DNA of 64,000 nucleotides from Mariniflexile sp. TRM1-10 (GTDB taxonomy: Bacteria; Bacteroidota; Bacteroidia; Flavobacteriales; Flavobacteriaceae). A program made the translations under genes and the position numbers. This document shows, piece by piece, positions 1 through 7,864 of the stretch (positions within the stretch are counted from its first letter, which is position 1; each line of letters opens with the position of its first letter). Under the pieces are notes generated by a model that searched no databases, had not been told where the DNA came from, and saw only the letters and a list, made by a program, of their open reading frames with translations. The stretch covers positions 4,510,001 through 4,574,000 of the forward strand of contig NZ_CP022985.1 in assembly GCF_003425985.1 (NCBI RefSeq), written 5' to 3'.

Positions 1-100
1 TATGATGCAATGCTGTTACTACACCTGTTGCACCTGCTTGTTTTATGTATGATAATTTCACGGAGTCATTGACTCCAAACCATCTAAATGTTTCTTGCAT
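1..100 (-). CDS. uxuA: Mannonate dehydratase, N-terminal part (cut by window edge)
   Basis: Only the first 33 codons lie in the window, reading leftward from an ATG at 98-100. They begin MQETFRWFG and continue with [20 protein letters not shown], which matches the opening of UxuA proteins, where an RWFG...DPV...[14 protein letters not shown] pattern is conserved. UxuA dehydrates D-mannonate to 2-keto-3-deoxygluconate in hexuronate breakdown. It starts 18 bp after the stop of the SDR gene on the same strand, so the two are very probably co-transcribed from the promoter near 963. The rest of the protein is outside the window. Confidence 0.85.
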   Translation of the reverse strand, partial: MQETFRWFGVNDSVKLSYIKQAGATGVVTALHH

Positions 101-118
101 TTTTACCTAAATATATAA

Positions 119-931
119 TTAAACACCACTAAAAGCACTAAAACCACCATCTACAGGAATGGTAATACCTGTAACAAATTTTGAAGCATCTGAGCATAAA
201 TAATGTAATGCTCCATTTAATTCATCGGCATCACCAAAACGTTTCATGGGCGTATTGTTAATAATGGTGCTACCTCTTTGCGTTAAGCTACCATCTTCAT
301 TTAGCAACAAAGCTCTGTTTTGGTTTCCAATAAAGAATCCTGGAGCAATGGCATTTACGCGTAACCCATCGCCATATTTCAATGCCAGTTCTACCGCTAA
401 CCATTTGGTGTAATTATCAATCGCTGCTTTAGATGCTGAATAGCCCGCTACTCTAGTGATGGCCCTTTCTGAAGCCATTGAAGATATATTAATGATAACA
501 CCTTGTTTGTTTTTTACCATCTCTTTACCAAAAATGGTGGATGGTATGATACTACCAAATAAATTTAAATCGACTACTTTTCTGAAGTCGTCCATGTTGA
601 TGTCAAAAAAGGATTGTGTTGGTCCTACAGTTGCTCCAGGCATATTGCCTCCTGCTGCATTAATAAGCACATCTATTTTACCATACTTCGCTATAATAGC
701 ATCAGCTACTTCTTGAAGGCTTTTTTCATCAACCACGTTACAAACAAAACCGTCAACTTTATTGTTAATCGATTGCATTCTTTTTACTGTATTATCCACA
801 GTATCTTGTTTGTAATGTAATATAATAACGGTCGCACCATTTTCCAAAAGATACTCAGCCATACTTCCTCCAAGTACGCCTCCACCGCCTGTTACTAAGA
901 CAATTTTGCCCTCTAAATTAAATAGATTCAT
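119..931 (-). CDS. SDR-family oxidoreductase, probable D-fructuronate (mannonate) oxidoreductase
   Basis: This 270-residue protein is a classical short-chain dehydrogenase. The Rossmann motif TGGGGVLGG is at about residues 14-22, NAAGG at about 91-95, and the catalytic Ser-Tyr-Lys set is seen as ISSM followed by YSASK near residue 165. The C-terminus VTGITIPVDGGF is usual for the family. Because it lies directly upstream of uxuA, the likely reaction is reduction of D-fructuronate to D-mannonate, a step done by SDR-type enzymes in many Bacteroidota. The family fold is certain; the substrate is inferred from context, and a KduD-like role is the main alternative. It is transcribed divergently from the rhamnose genes. 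Confidence 0.85.
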   Translation of the reverse strand: MNLFNLEGKIVLVTGGGGVLGGSMAEYLLENGATVIILHYKQDTVDNTVKRMQSINNKVDGFVCNVVDEKSLQEVADAIIAKYGKIDVLINAAGGNMPGATVGPTQSFFDINMDDFRKVVDLNLFGSIIPSTIFGKEMVKNKQGVIINISSMASERAITRVAGYSASKAAIDNYTKWLAVELALKYGDGLRVNAIAPGFFIGNQNRALLLNEDGSLTQRGSTIINNTPMKRFGDADELNGALHYLCSDASKFVTGITIPVDGGFSAFSGV

Positions 932-962
932 ATTAATTCAATGTTTTTATTTCTTCAAATCA

Positions 963-1009
963 CAAATTTAAACATCTCATCCACATATACTGTCCTGTAC
1001 TGTACTTTA
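963..1009 (-). promoter_or_regulatory. Probable promoter and operator of the SDR-uxuA operon
   Basis: On the minus strand a Bacteroidota -7 element TAAATTTG (TAnnTTTG) is read at 963-970. About 20 bp upstream, where the -33 element should be, lies the sequence TCCTGTACTGTACT (993-1006), which contains the dyad GTACTGTAC. The same 14-mer occurs inverted on the other side of this intergenic region at 1171-1184, in the equivalent position for the divergent gene. It looks like a repressor or activator site for a sugar-responsive regulator; which regulator is unknown. Confidence 0.55.
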
Positions 1010-1168
1010 TTTTAATTTCAAATGAAAACTCCATGGCTTTTTATAAGTTGAAATATTTATAAATGTCTAATATACAATTACTAAAACAACCTATTCCATA
1101 ACCTTTTAGTTAAAAAAAACATAGACCTATAATGCATTTTTTATAAATTCATCAATTTTTGGTAAATT

Positions 1169-1214
1169 ACAGTACAGTACAGGATAGAAACATTATTGGC
1201 TTAGTTTATTTTTG
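1169..1214 (+). promoter_or_regulatory. Probable promoter and operator of the rhamnose operon
   Basis: AGTACAGTACAGGA at 1171-1184 is the exact reverse complement of 993-1006. It ends about 20 bp before a -7 type element TATTTTTG at 1207-1214, which precedes the aldolase/dehydrogenase start by about 18 bp. The operator therefore covers the -33 position, mirroring the other side of the region. Joint control of uronate and rhamnose genes by one regulator is the simplest reading (inference). Confidence 0.55.
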
Positions 1215-1231
1215 CTCAGTAAATTTTAACA

Positions 1232-3343
1232 ATGCTCATGAATATAACAACAAAAAAATTCAAATACGTAGATTACCTTTGGGATGATAAGAAAGCAGCC
1301 GCTTTAAATGACGATCAAGTTGCTTTATTTTTATACCGATCCAATATATTAGGTGCCGATTTGAGAATCACCAATTACGGCGGTGGAAATACTAGCTGTA
1401 AAACCATAGAAAAAGATCCGTTAACAAATGAAAAAGTTGAGGTTATGTGGGTTAAAGGTTCTGGGGGCGATATCGGAACATTAACGCGTTCAGGAATTGC
1501 TGGTTTATACACCGGAAGATTACGTGATTTGAAAAATGTTTATGGTGGTTTAAGTGACGAAGACCGCATGGTTGGTCTTTTTAATCACTGTATTTATGAT
1601 TTAGATAGTAAAGCACCATCTATTGATACGCCGCTTCACGGATTATTACCATTTGCACATATAGATCACTTACATCCAGATGCTTTAATAGCAGTTGCTG
1701 CTGCTAAAGACAGTGAAAAAGTGACTAAGGAAATTTGGGGAGATACTATGGGATGGGTGCCTTGGCAACGTCCTGGTTTCGATCTAGGCCTACAATTAGA
1801 AAAATGCTTAAACGATAATCCTGGCATTAGGGGAATCGTTCTTGGTAGCCACGGGTTATTCACTTGGGGTGATACATCTTACGAATGCTATATAAATAGT
1901 TTGGAAGTTATAGAAATGGCTTCTGAATATATCGAAAAGAAAATAAAAGAAAAAGGATCCGTTTTTGGCGGCCAAAAAGTATCAAGCTTACCTAAACAAG
2001 AACGTTTGGAAAAAGCTGCTCAGTTAATGCCTTTATTAAGAGGTTTGTGTTCTTCTGAAAACCAAATGATTGGTCATTTTTCTGATAGCGATGTGGTTTT
2101 GGAGTTTATCAATAGTAATGACTTAGCAAGATTGGCCCCTATGGGAACGTCTTGTCCTGACCATTTCTTAAGAACAAAAATCCAACCCTTGGTTTTAACT
2201 TTAGATGCTCAAGAGGATTTATCAGATTCCAAAGCTATTCTAAAAAAATTAGAACCTGCTTTTGAAACATATAGACAAGAATATGCTGACTATTATAATA
2301 CGTGTAAAAAACCCAATAGTCCAGCCATGCGCGATCCGAATCCTGTGATCATTATTTATCCAGGAGTAGGTATGTTTAGTTTTTCAAAAGATAAACAAAC
2401 AACCAGGGTTGCCAGCGAATTTTACATCAATGCCATTAACGTCATGCGTGGTGCCGAAGCTATAACGTCTTATACCTCGCTACCAAGACAAGAAGCGTTT
2501 GATATTGAATATTGGTTATTGGAAGAAGCAAAACTTTCTAGAATGCCAAAAGAAAAACCGTTATCACGTAAAATAGCATTAGTGACTGGTGCTGGTGGTG
2601 GTATTGGAAAAGCGATTGCCGATAAATTAGCTGCCGAAGGTGCTAACGTCGTTTTAACCGATATAAATGAAGATAGCTTAAAAGAAGCCAACGCAACTTA
2701 CAAACGCGATGTATCTACTTATGCAGTATGTGATGTTACCAGTTATAATTCTATTAAAGAAGCTTTCGATAAAGCCTGTTTGGAATTTGGCGGAGTTGAT
2801 ATAATTGTACACAGTGCAGGATTGGCAATTTCTAAACCTATTGAAGAAACTACCGAAAAAGACTGGGACATTTTACAAAATGTATTGGTTAAAGGTCAGT
2901 TTGAATTGGCAAAAGTTGGTGTGGAAGTGATGCGCAAACAAAATTTAGGAGGAAACTTCATTAGCATCGCTAGTAAAAATGGATTGGTCTCTGGACCAAA
3001 TAATGTTGGTTATGGTACTGCTAAAGCGGCACAACAACACATGGCCCGTTTATTGGCCGCTGAATTAGCACCAGATAAAATACGCGTCAATACTGTTAAC
3101 CCAGATGGTGTTATTGTAGGCAGTAAAATATGGGAAGGTGCTTGGGCAGAAGGTCGTGCTAAAGCTTACGGCATTACTGTAGAAGAACTTCCTGCTCATT
3201 ATGCAAAAAGAAATTTATTAAACGAAATTATATATCCTGAAGATATTGCCAACGGTGTATTTTCATTGGTTGCCATTTTAGACAAAACAACAGGAAACAT
3301 TATAAATGTTGATGGTGGAATGGCCAACGCATTTGTCAGATAA
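1232..3343 (+). CDS. Bifunctional rhamnulose-1-phosphate aldolase / lactaldehyde dehydrogenase
   Basis: The 703-residue protein joins two enzymes. Residues about 1-430 are a class II aldolase domain with GGGNTSCK, the metal-binding HIDHLHP segment and GSHGLFTWG. Residues about 445-703 are an SDR domain with VTGAGGGIGKA and catalytic YGTAKAA. The fusion is a known family of cytoplasmic enzymes that cleave L-rhamnulose 1-phosphate to dihydroxyacetone phosphate and L-lactaldehyde and then oxidise the latter to lactate. The length fits the family. Two ATGs (1232 and 1238) are possible; the longer is given. It heads the rhamnose operon but is followed by a terminator-like hairpin. Confidence 0.93.
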   Translation: MLMNITTKKFKYVDYLWDDKKAAALNDDQVALFLYRSNILGADLRITNYGGGNTSCKTIEKDPLTNEKVEVMWVKGSGGDIGTLTRSGIAGLYTGRLRDLKNVYGGLSDEDRMVGLFNHCIYDLDSKAPSIDTPLHGLLPFAHIDHLHPDALIAVAAAKDSEKVTKEIWGDTMGWVPWQRPGFDLGLQLEKCLNDNPGIRGIVLGSHGLFTWGDTSYECYINSLEVIEMASEYIEKKIKEKGSVFGGQKVSSLPKQERLEKAAQLMPLLRGLCSSENQMIGHFSDSDVVLEFINSNDLARLAPMGTSCPDHFLRTKIQPLVLTLDAQEDLSDSKAILKKLEPAFETYRQEYADYYNTCKKPNSPAMRDPNPVIIIYPGVGMFSFSKDKQTTRVASEFYINAINVMRGAEAITSYTSLPRQEAFDIEYWLLEEAKLSRMPKEKPLSRKIALVTGAGGGIGKAIADKLAAEGANVVLTDINEDSLKEANATYKRDVSTYAVCDVTSYNSIKEAFDKACLEFGGVDIIVHSAGLAISKPIEETTEKDWDILQNVLVKGQFELAKVGVEVMRKQNLGGNFISIASKNGLVSGPNNVGYGTAKAAQQHMARLLAAELAPDKIRVNTVNPDGVIVGSKIWEGAWAEGRAKAYGITVEELPAHYAKRNLLNEIIYPEDIANGVFSLVAILDKTTGNIINVDGGMANAFVR

Positions 3344-3370
3344 GACATTTTGAGTTAGTTTTAGTTTGTA

Positions 3371-3415
3371 AAAAACTTCCATAGCATATTAAAATATATA
3401 TGGGAGTTTTTTTTT
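3371..3415 (+). terminator. Rho-independent terminator after the aldolase/dehydrogenase gene
   Basis: AAAAACTTCCATA pairs with TATGGGAGTTTTT (12 of 13 positions) across an AT-rich loop and ends in a run of T. It lies 28 bp after the stop codon. It may end or attenuate transcription before the isomerase gene, which begins 390 bp further on. Confidence 0.75.
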
Positions 3416-3806
3416 AGAACAGCTAATTTTTTCTCATTACAACCCAAACCTAAAGCTTTTTAATTTGCTAACTTGCTACTAAAAAAATTACCAATTCATG
3501 AAATCGCCATTAACAAAAAGTTTGCTTTAAGCAATTGAAAATCATCGAACACCAATGAAAACATTTTTTTGTGAGATAAACACCTATAAAAATAAAGCGA
3601 TTGCTTCGCCAGTTCGCTATCGCTCATGTCCATATGACCGTTAAAAAACAATAGGTATAAACACATGAAACGACCATGACCAAAACTTTGTACACTCAAG
3701 GAAATGATTATTAGGGGTTATGGAATAGAAAATAGAACCAAGAGCCAAGAATCAAGAGTCTTTGAAACTTTGAAACTCTGCAACTTTGAAACTTAAAAAT
3801 AAATAC
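3416..3806. other. Intergenic stretch without a convincing gene
   Basis: The stretch contains an imperfect inverted repeat around 3596-3625 (AGCGATTGCTTCG against CGCTATCGCT) and, just before the isomerase gene, a low-complexity run with the word CTTTGAAACT repeated (about 3760-3795). A 67-codon minus-strand frame (3496-3699) has no recognisable features and is not called. No clear TAnnTTTG promoter was found for the isomerase. Confidence 0.5.
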
Positions 3807-5087
3807 ATGAAAATAGAACCAAACCATATACAAGACGCTAACAGTAAAGATTTAAAATCGCATCAAGAGCATTTTGATTTTTTATCAAATAGTTTATCAA
3901 AAAAAGGCGTTCATGTTAATACCATTATTAAAAAACTACAAGACTTTCAAGTTGCCATTCCAAGTTGGGCATTAGGTGCTGGCGGTACCCGTTTTGGACG
4001 TTTTTCTTTTTACGGAGAACCTTCAAACTTGGAACAAAAAATTGAAGATGTTGGTTTAATTCATTCATTAACACAAACAGCAGGTGCTGTGTCGCTTCAC
4101 ATTCCTTGGGATATTCCACAGGATTATAAAGCTGTTAAAGAATTGGCTAGCAGTTTGGATATTACCTTTGATGCGGTAAACTCTAACACATTTCAAGACC
4201 AGAAAAATGCTAAAGAAAGCTACAAATATGGTTCTTTAAGCAACACCAGTGAAGCTGTTAGGCAACAAGCTATTCAGCATAATTTAGATGTTATCAATAT
4301 TGGTAATCAATTAGGTTCTAAAAGCTTAACCGTTTGGTTGGCCGATGGGTCTTGTTTCCCTGGACAAAACAACTTTCAAACAGCACTGCAACATACCGAA
4401 AACAGTTTAAAAGACATTTACAAAGGACTGCCCAATGATTGGAGCATGTTAATCGAATACAAACCTTACGAACCGAACTTTTACAGCACCGTTATTCAAG
4501 ATTGGGGAACATCGTTTATGCTTGCCAATGCGTGTGGGGATAAGGCGTATTCTTTAGTCGATTTAGGCCATCATTTACCAAACAGCAACATAGAACAGAT
4601 TGTTTCTATTTTAATGTTGAAAGGTAAATTAGGTGGATTCCACTTTAACGATAGCAAATACGGTGACGACGATTTAACTGTTGGAAGCATCAAACCTTAT
4701 GCCCTATTCTTAATTTTCAACGAATTGGTTTACGGCATGCAAAACAACCCGCAAAACCCAGATTTAGCGTGGATGATTGATGCTAGCCACAACGTTAAAG
4801 ACCCTTTAGAAGATTTAATACAATCGCTTGAAGCCATTCAGGAAGCCTATGCTAAAGCACTTTTAGTGGACCAAGATTTATTAAAAACGGCACAATTAAA
4901 TAATGATGTCGTTACATGTCAGGAAATTTTACAAGACGCCTATAGAACAGATGTAAGACCGCTTTTAGCCCATGCCAGATTGCAAAAAGGTGCTGCGTTA
5001 AACCCAATTCAAGCATACCGTTCGTTAGACGTTAGAAATCTATTAATTAAAGAAAGGGGCAAAAATACCGTAGCAACAGGTTTATAA
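3807..5087 (+). CDS. L-rhamnose isomerase, TIM-barrel sugar isomerase family
   Basis: The 426-residue protein belongs to the xylose-isomerase-like TIM-barrel family, in the branch used as rhamnose isomerase (RhaI type) in many Bacteroidota. Likely metal ligands are seen in the order expected: Glu in LIEYKPYEPNF, Asp in SLVDLGHHLP, and His and Asp in GGFHFNDSKYGDDD. It would convert L-rhamnose to L-rhamnulose in the cytoplasm. The ATG at 3807 is chosen; a TTG seven codons upstream would add an unlikely lysine-rich extension made from the repeat run. The kinase gene follows after 9 bp, so these two are surely co-transcribed. Confidence 0.87.
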   Translation: MKIEPNHIQDANSKDLKSHQEHFDFLSNSLSKKGVHVNTIIKKLQDFQVAIPSWALGAGGTRFGRFSFYGEPSNLEQKIEDVGLIHSLTQTAGAVSLHIPWDIPQDYKAVKELASSLDITFDAVNSNTFQDQKNAKESYKYGSLSNTSEAVRQQAIQHNLDVINIGNQLGSKSLTVWLADGSCFPGQNNFQTALQHTENSLKDIYKGLPNDWSMLIEYKPYEPNFYSTVIQDWGTSFMLANACGDKAYSLVDLGHHLPNSNIEQIVSILMLKGKLGGFHFNDSKYGDDDLTVGSIKPYALFLIFNELVYGMQNNPQNPDLAWMIDASHNVKDPLEDLIQSLEAIQEAYAKALLVDQDLLKTAQLNNDVVTCQEILQDAYRTDVRPLLAHARLQKGAALNPIQAYRSLDVRNLLIKERGKNTVATGL

Positions 5088-5096
5088 TAGTTTTGT

Positions 5097-6467
5097 ATGA
5101 TAGACGTAACAGCTGTTTTTGATATTGGAAAAACAAATAAAAAATTCTTTCTTTTTGATAAAGATTATAAAGAAGTTTATAAAGAATATACACACTTTGA
5201 TGAAATTGAAGATGAAGATGGTTTTCCTACCGAAAATCTAGCAGCGCTTCAAAGTTGGTTAAAAAGTGTTTTTGAAAACATTCTTAAAGCTTCCGAATTT
5301 AATGTGAAAGCCATCAATTTTTCAACCTATGGCGCTAGTTTTGTTCATATAAATGAAAACGGTGAAGTACTTACGCCACTTTACAACTATACCAAACCTT
5401 TAGACAAAAGCATTGTTGATTCTTTTCTAGAGAAATATGGCCCACGAGAAGCATTTCTTAAAACAACGGGCTGTTTTGATTTAAGTCTTTTAAATTCAGG
5501 GTTACAGCTCTATTGGCTAAAATATAGCAAACCTGAAGTGTTTAAAAAAATCAAATACTCGTTACACCTGCCACAATACCTAAGTTATGTTTTTACAGGC
5601 ATCCCGTTAAGTGAATATACCAGTATTGGTTGCCATACGGCACTGTGGGATTACACAAAAAAGGACTACCACGAGTGGGTTTATAAAGAAGAGCTACATC
5701 ACATACTACCAACTATTGTATCTACCGAAACCAGTGTTAACATGAACTACAATGGAAAACGCATTAAAATTGGTGTTGGCATTCACGATAGCTCTTCGGC
5801 TTTACTGCCTTATGTTAGAAGCGTAAAGAAAAAGTTTGTGCTCGTTTCTACCGGCACTTGGAGCATTACATTAAATCCTTTTACAGACCATCCCATTATT
5901 GAGGATACGCACGATAAAGATTCTATAAACTACATGCGAATCAATGGTAAACCTGTTAAGGCAACCCGCTTATTTTTAGGAAATGAATACAAAATTCAGG
6001 TTAGCAAATTAGATAAACATTTTGGCGTATCTCAAGATTACCACCGCCATGTAAAGTTTAATTATGAAACCTATGCCGAAATTATTAAAGATTTCGAACA
6101 TATGTTTAAATGGGAAAGCTTAACCGATAGCAACATGCCCAAAGAAACCAAAATACCATATACCAAATTTGAAGACGCCTACCATCAACTAATGACGGAG
6201 TTGGTATTGCTTCAAATAAAAAGCATTAAAGATGTTATTGGTAGTGACTCTATAAAAAGATTATATATCGATGGTGGGTTTAGCGATAACGACCTTTATG
6301 TGAAATTACTATCACATTACTTTAGAAATATGAAATTAAGAACTACAGATTCTTCGTTGGGCTCTGCCTTAGGAGCTGCTATTTCAATTTCAGATACAGA
6401 ATTGAATTCTAAATTCCTGAAGAAAAATTATTCATTAAAAAAACACGTGCCGTTCATTATTACCTAA
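5097..6467 (+). CDS. FGGY-family carbohydrate kinase, probable L-rhamnulokinase
   Basis: The 456-residue protein opens with the phosphate-1 loop of the actin-like kinase fold (FDIGKTNKKFFLFD). It carries a central VSTGTWSITLNP segment and a C-terminal adenosine motif, DGGFSDNDLYVKLLS followed by SSLGSALGAAI. This is the FGGY pattern. In this operon the substrate should be L-rhamnulose, giving the 1-phosphate used by the aldolase encoded upstream. L-fuculose is the main alternative, since the families overlap in sequence. It sits between the isomerase (9 bp gap) and the second aldolase gene (25 bp gap). Confidence 0.87.
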   Translation: MIDVTAVFDIGKTNKKFFLFDKDYKEVYKEYTHFDEIEDEDGFPTENLAALQSWLKSVFENILKASEFNVKAINFSTYGASFVHINENGEVLTPLYNYTKPLDKSIVDSFLEKYGPREAFLKTTGCFDLSLLNSGLQLYWLKYSKPEVFKKIKYSLHLPQYLSYVFTGIPLSEYTSIGCHTALWDYTKKDYHEWVYKEELHHILPTIVSTETSVNMNYNGKRIKIGVGIHDSSSALLPYVRSVKKKFVLVSTGTWSITLNPFTDHPIIEDTHDKDSINYMRINGKPVKATRLFLGNEYKIQVSKLDKHFGVSQDYHRHVKFNYETYAEIIKDFEHMFKWESLTDSNMPKETKIPYTKFEDAYHQLMTELVLLQIKSIKDVIGSDSIKRLYIDGGFSDNDLYVKLLSHYFRNMKLRTTDSSLGSALGAAISISDTELNSKFLKKNYSLKKHVPFIIT

Positions 6468-6492
6468 GAGATATATCCAAATAATTAGAATT

Positions 6493-7782
6493 ATGTCACA
6501 AAGAATAAAATTAGTTCATCCACGCGACCAGATAACAGAAATTATTAGTCGGATTTACAAAAGAGGTATGACTACAACTTCTGGTGGAAATATTTCTATA
6601 ATTGATGATGAAGGTAACATATGGGTAACACCTTCCGCCATTGATAAAGGTTCTATAAGACCCTCAGATATTATTTGTGTTAAAAAAGATGGCACTGTTA
6701 TCGGCAAACATAAACCTTCATCCGAATTTCCTTTTCACAAAGCCATTTACGAAGCACGTCCAGACATCAGGTCTGTAATTCACGCACATCCGCCAGCATT
6801 GGTTTCTTTTAGTATTGTTCGTAAAATACCAAATACCAACATCATATCCCAAGCAAAACATATTTGCGGCCCCATTGGTTACGCTACTTACGAATTACCC
6901 GGAAGCGAACAATTAGGTGAAGTGATTGCTGACGAATTTAAAAAAGGCTACAAAGCCATTATTATGGAAAATCATGGAACCGTCTTAGGAGGAAGTGATT
7001 TATCTGATGCCTTTCAAAGGTTTGAAACTTTGGAATTTTGTGCACGCACTATTTTGTATGGCTCACAAATTGGCACACCAAATTATTTAACTGATGCTCA
7101 AATTGATGAATTTGAAGCCCAAGTACCCTCGATGATTCCAGAAATGGAAAAAACCGACTACCCGTCCGATGAGTTAGAAAAACGATTGGAAATCTGTAAA
7201 ATTGTTCAACGTGCCTGTCAACAAGGGCTTATGATAAGTTCTTACGGAACCGTTTCGATGCGATGGCGAAACAACGATTTTTTAATCTCTCCAACAAACG
7301 TAAATCGTTGGGATATGGATATTGAAGATATCGTTCAAATAAAAGATGGTAAAAGGGAAAAAGGCAAAACACCTAGTAGAGCCACATGGATACATGAAGA
7401 AATTTACAAACGCAACCCCAATGTAAATTCTATTATTATGACACAACCACCGTATTTAATGTCATTTGGAGTGACAAAAACACACTTAAATGTGCGTACC
7501 ATTCCTGAAAGCTGGATCTTTTTACAAGATATTGCTACTGTTAAATATGGTGACCATTTTAAAACCAATAAGACTTCTGAATTTTTAAATAATTGCACTA
7601 CGGCTTTGATCATCGAAAATGACTCCGTAATGATTACAGGAGATAAATTGCTTCAAACATTTGATTATCTAGAAGTAGCCGAATTTAGTGCAAAATCTAT
7701 AGTTTTAGGAAACTCTTTAGGAAAAATGGTGCCGATAAATGATGACCAAGTAGAAGACTTAAGAAAAAAGTTTTTATCGTAG
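6493..7782 (+). CDS. Two-domain class II aldolase/adducin-like protein
   Basis: The 429 residues form two class II aldolase/adducin domains in tandem. The first (about 1-210) has SGGNIS, the metal ligands H97 and H99 in HAHPP, and H161 in ENHGT, so it looks catalytically competent. The second (about 225-429) keeps the fold pattern but has MTQPP in place of HAHPP, and ENDSV in place of ENHGT, so all three metal ligands are gone. Class II aldolases of this type act on sugar phosphates such as fuculose or rhamnulose 1-phosphate. A second aldolase in an operon that already has one suggests another substrate or a regulatory subunit. Exact function unknown. Confidence 0.8.
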   Translation: MSQRIKLVHPRDQITEIISRIYKRGMTTTSGGNISIIDDEGNIWVTPSAIDKGSIRPSDIICVKKDGTVIGKHKPSSEFPFHKAIYEARPDIRSVIHAHPPALVSFSIVRKIPNTNIISQAKHICGPIGYATYELPGSEQLGEVIADEFKKGYKAIIMENHGTVLGGSDLSDAFQRFETLEFCARTILYGSQIGTPNYLTDAQIDEFEAQVPSMIPEMEKTDYPSDELEKRLEICKIVQRACQQGLMISSYGTVSMRWRNNDFLISPTNVNRWDMDIEDIVQIKDGKREKGKTPSRATWIHEEIYKRNPNVNSIIMTQPPYLMSFGVTKTHLNVRTIPESWIFLQDIATVKYGDHFKTNKTSEFLNNCTTALIIENDSVMITGDKLLQTFDYLEVAEFSAKSIVLGNSLGKMVPINDDQVEDLRKKFLS

Positions 7783-7817
7783 TTTGTGTTTCTTTGACAA
7801 TCATAGAAATGAAACAA

Positions 7818-7830
7818 TGAACTCGTTTAA
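7818..7830 (+). repeat. Solo copy of a terminal inverted repeat (TGAACTCGTTTAA)
   Basis: The sequence matches the first 13 bases of the 16 bp terminal inverted repeat of the element at 13850-14065. It lies between the aldolase-like and permease genes. No partner repeat was found nearby, so it may be a remnant. Confidence 0.4.
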
Positions 7831-7864
7831 TAATTAACCAATACTAACTAAATAAATAAAACCT

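Noticed and set aside
3496..3699. 67-codon frame on the minus strand downstream of the rhamnose aldolase gene
   Set aside because: No family likeness, low-complexity and inverted-repeat content, no start context. It looks like a chance frame in intergenic DNA.
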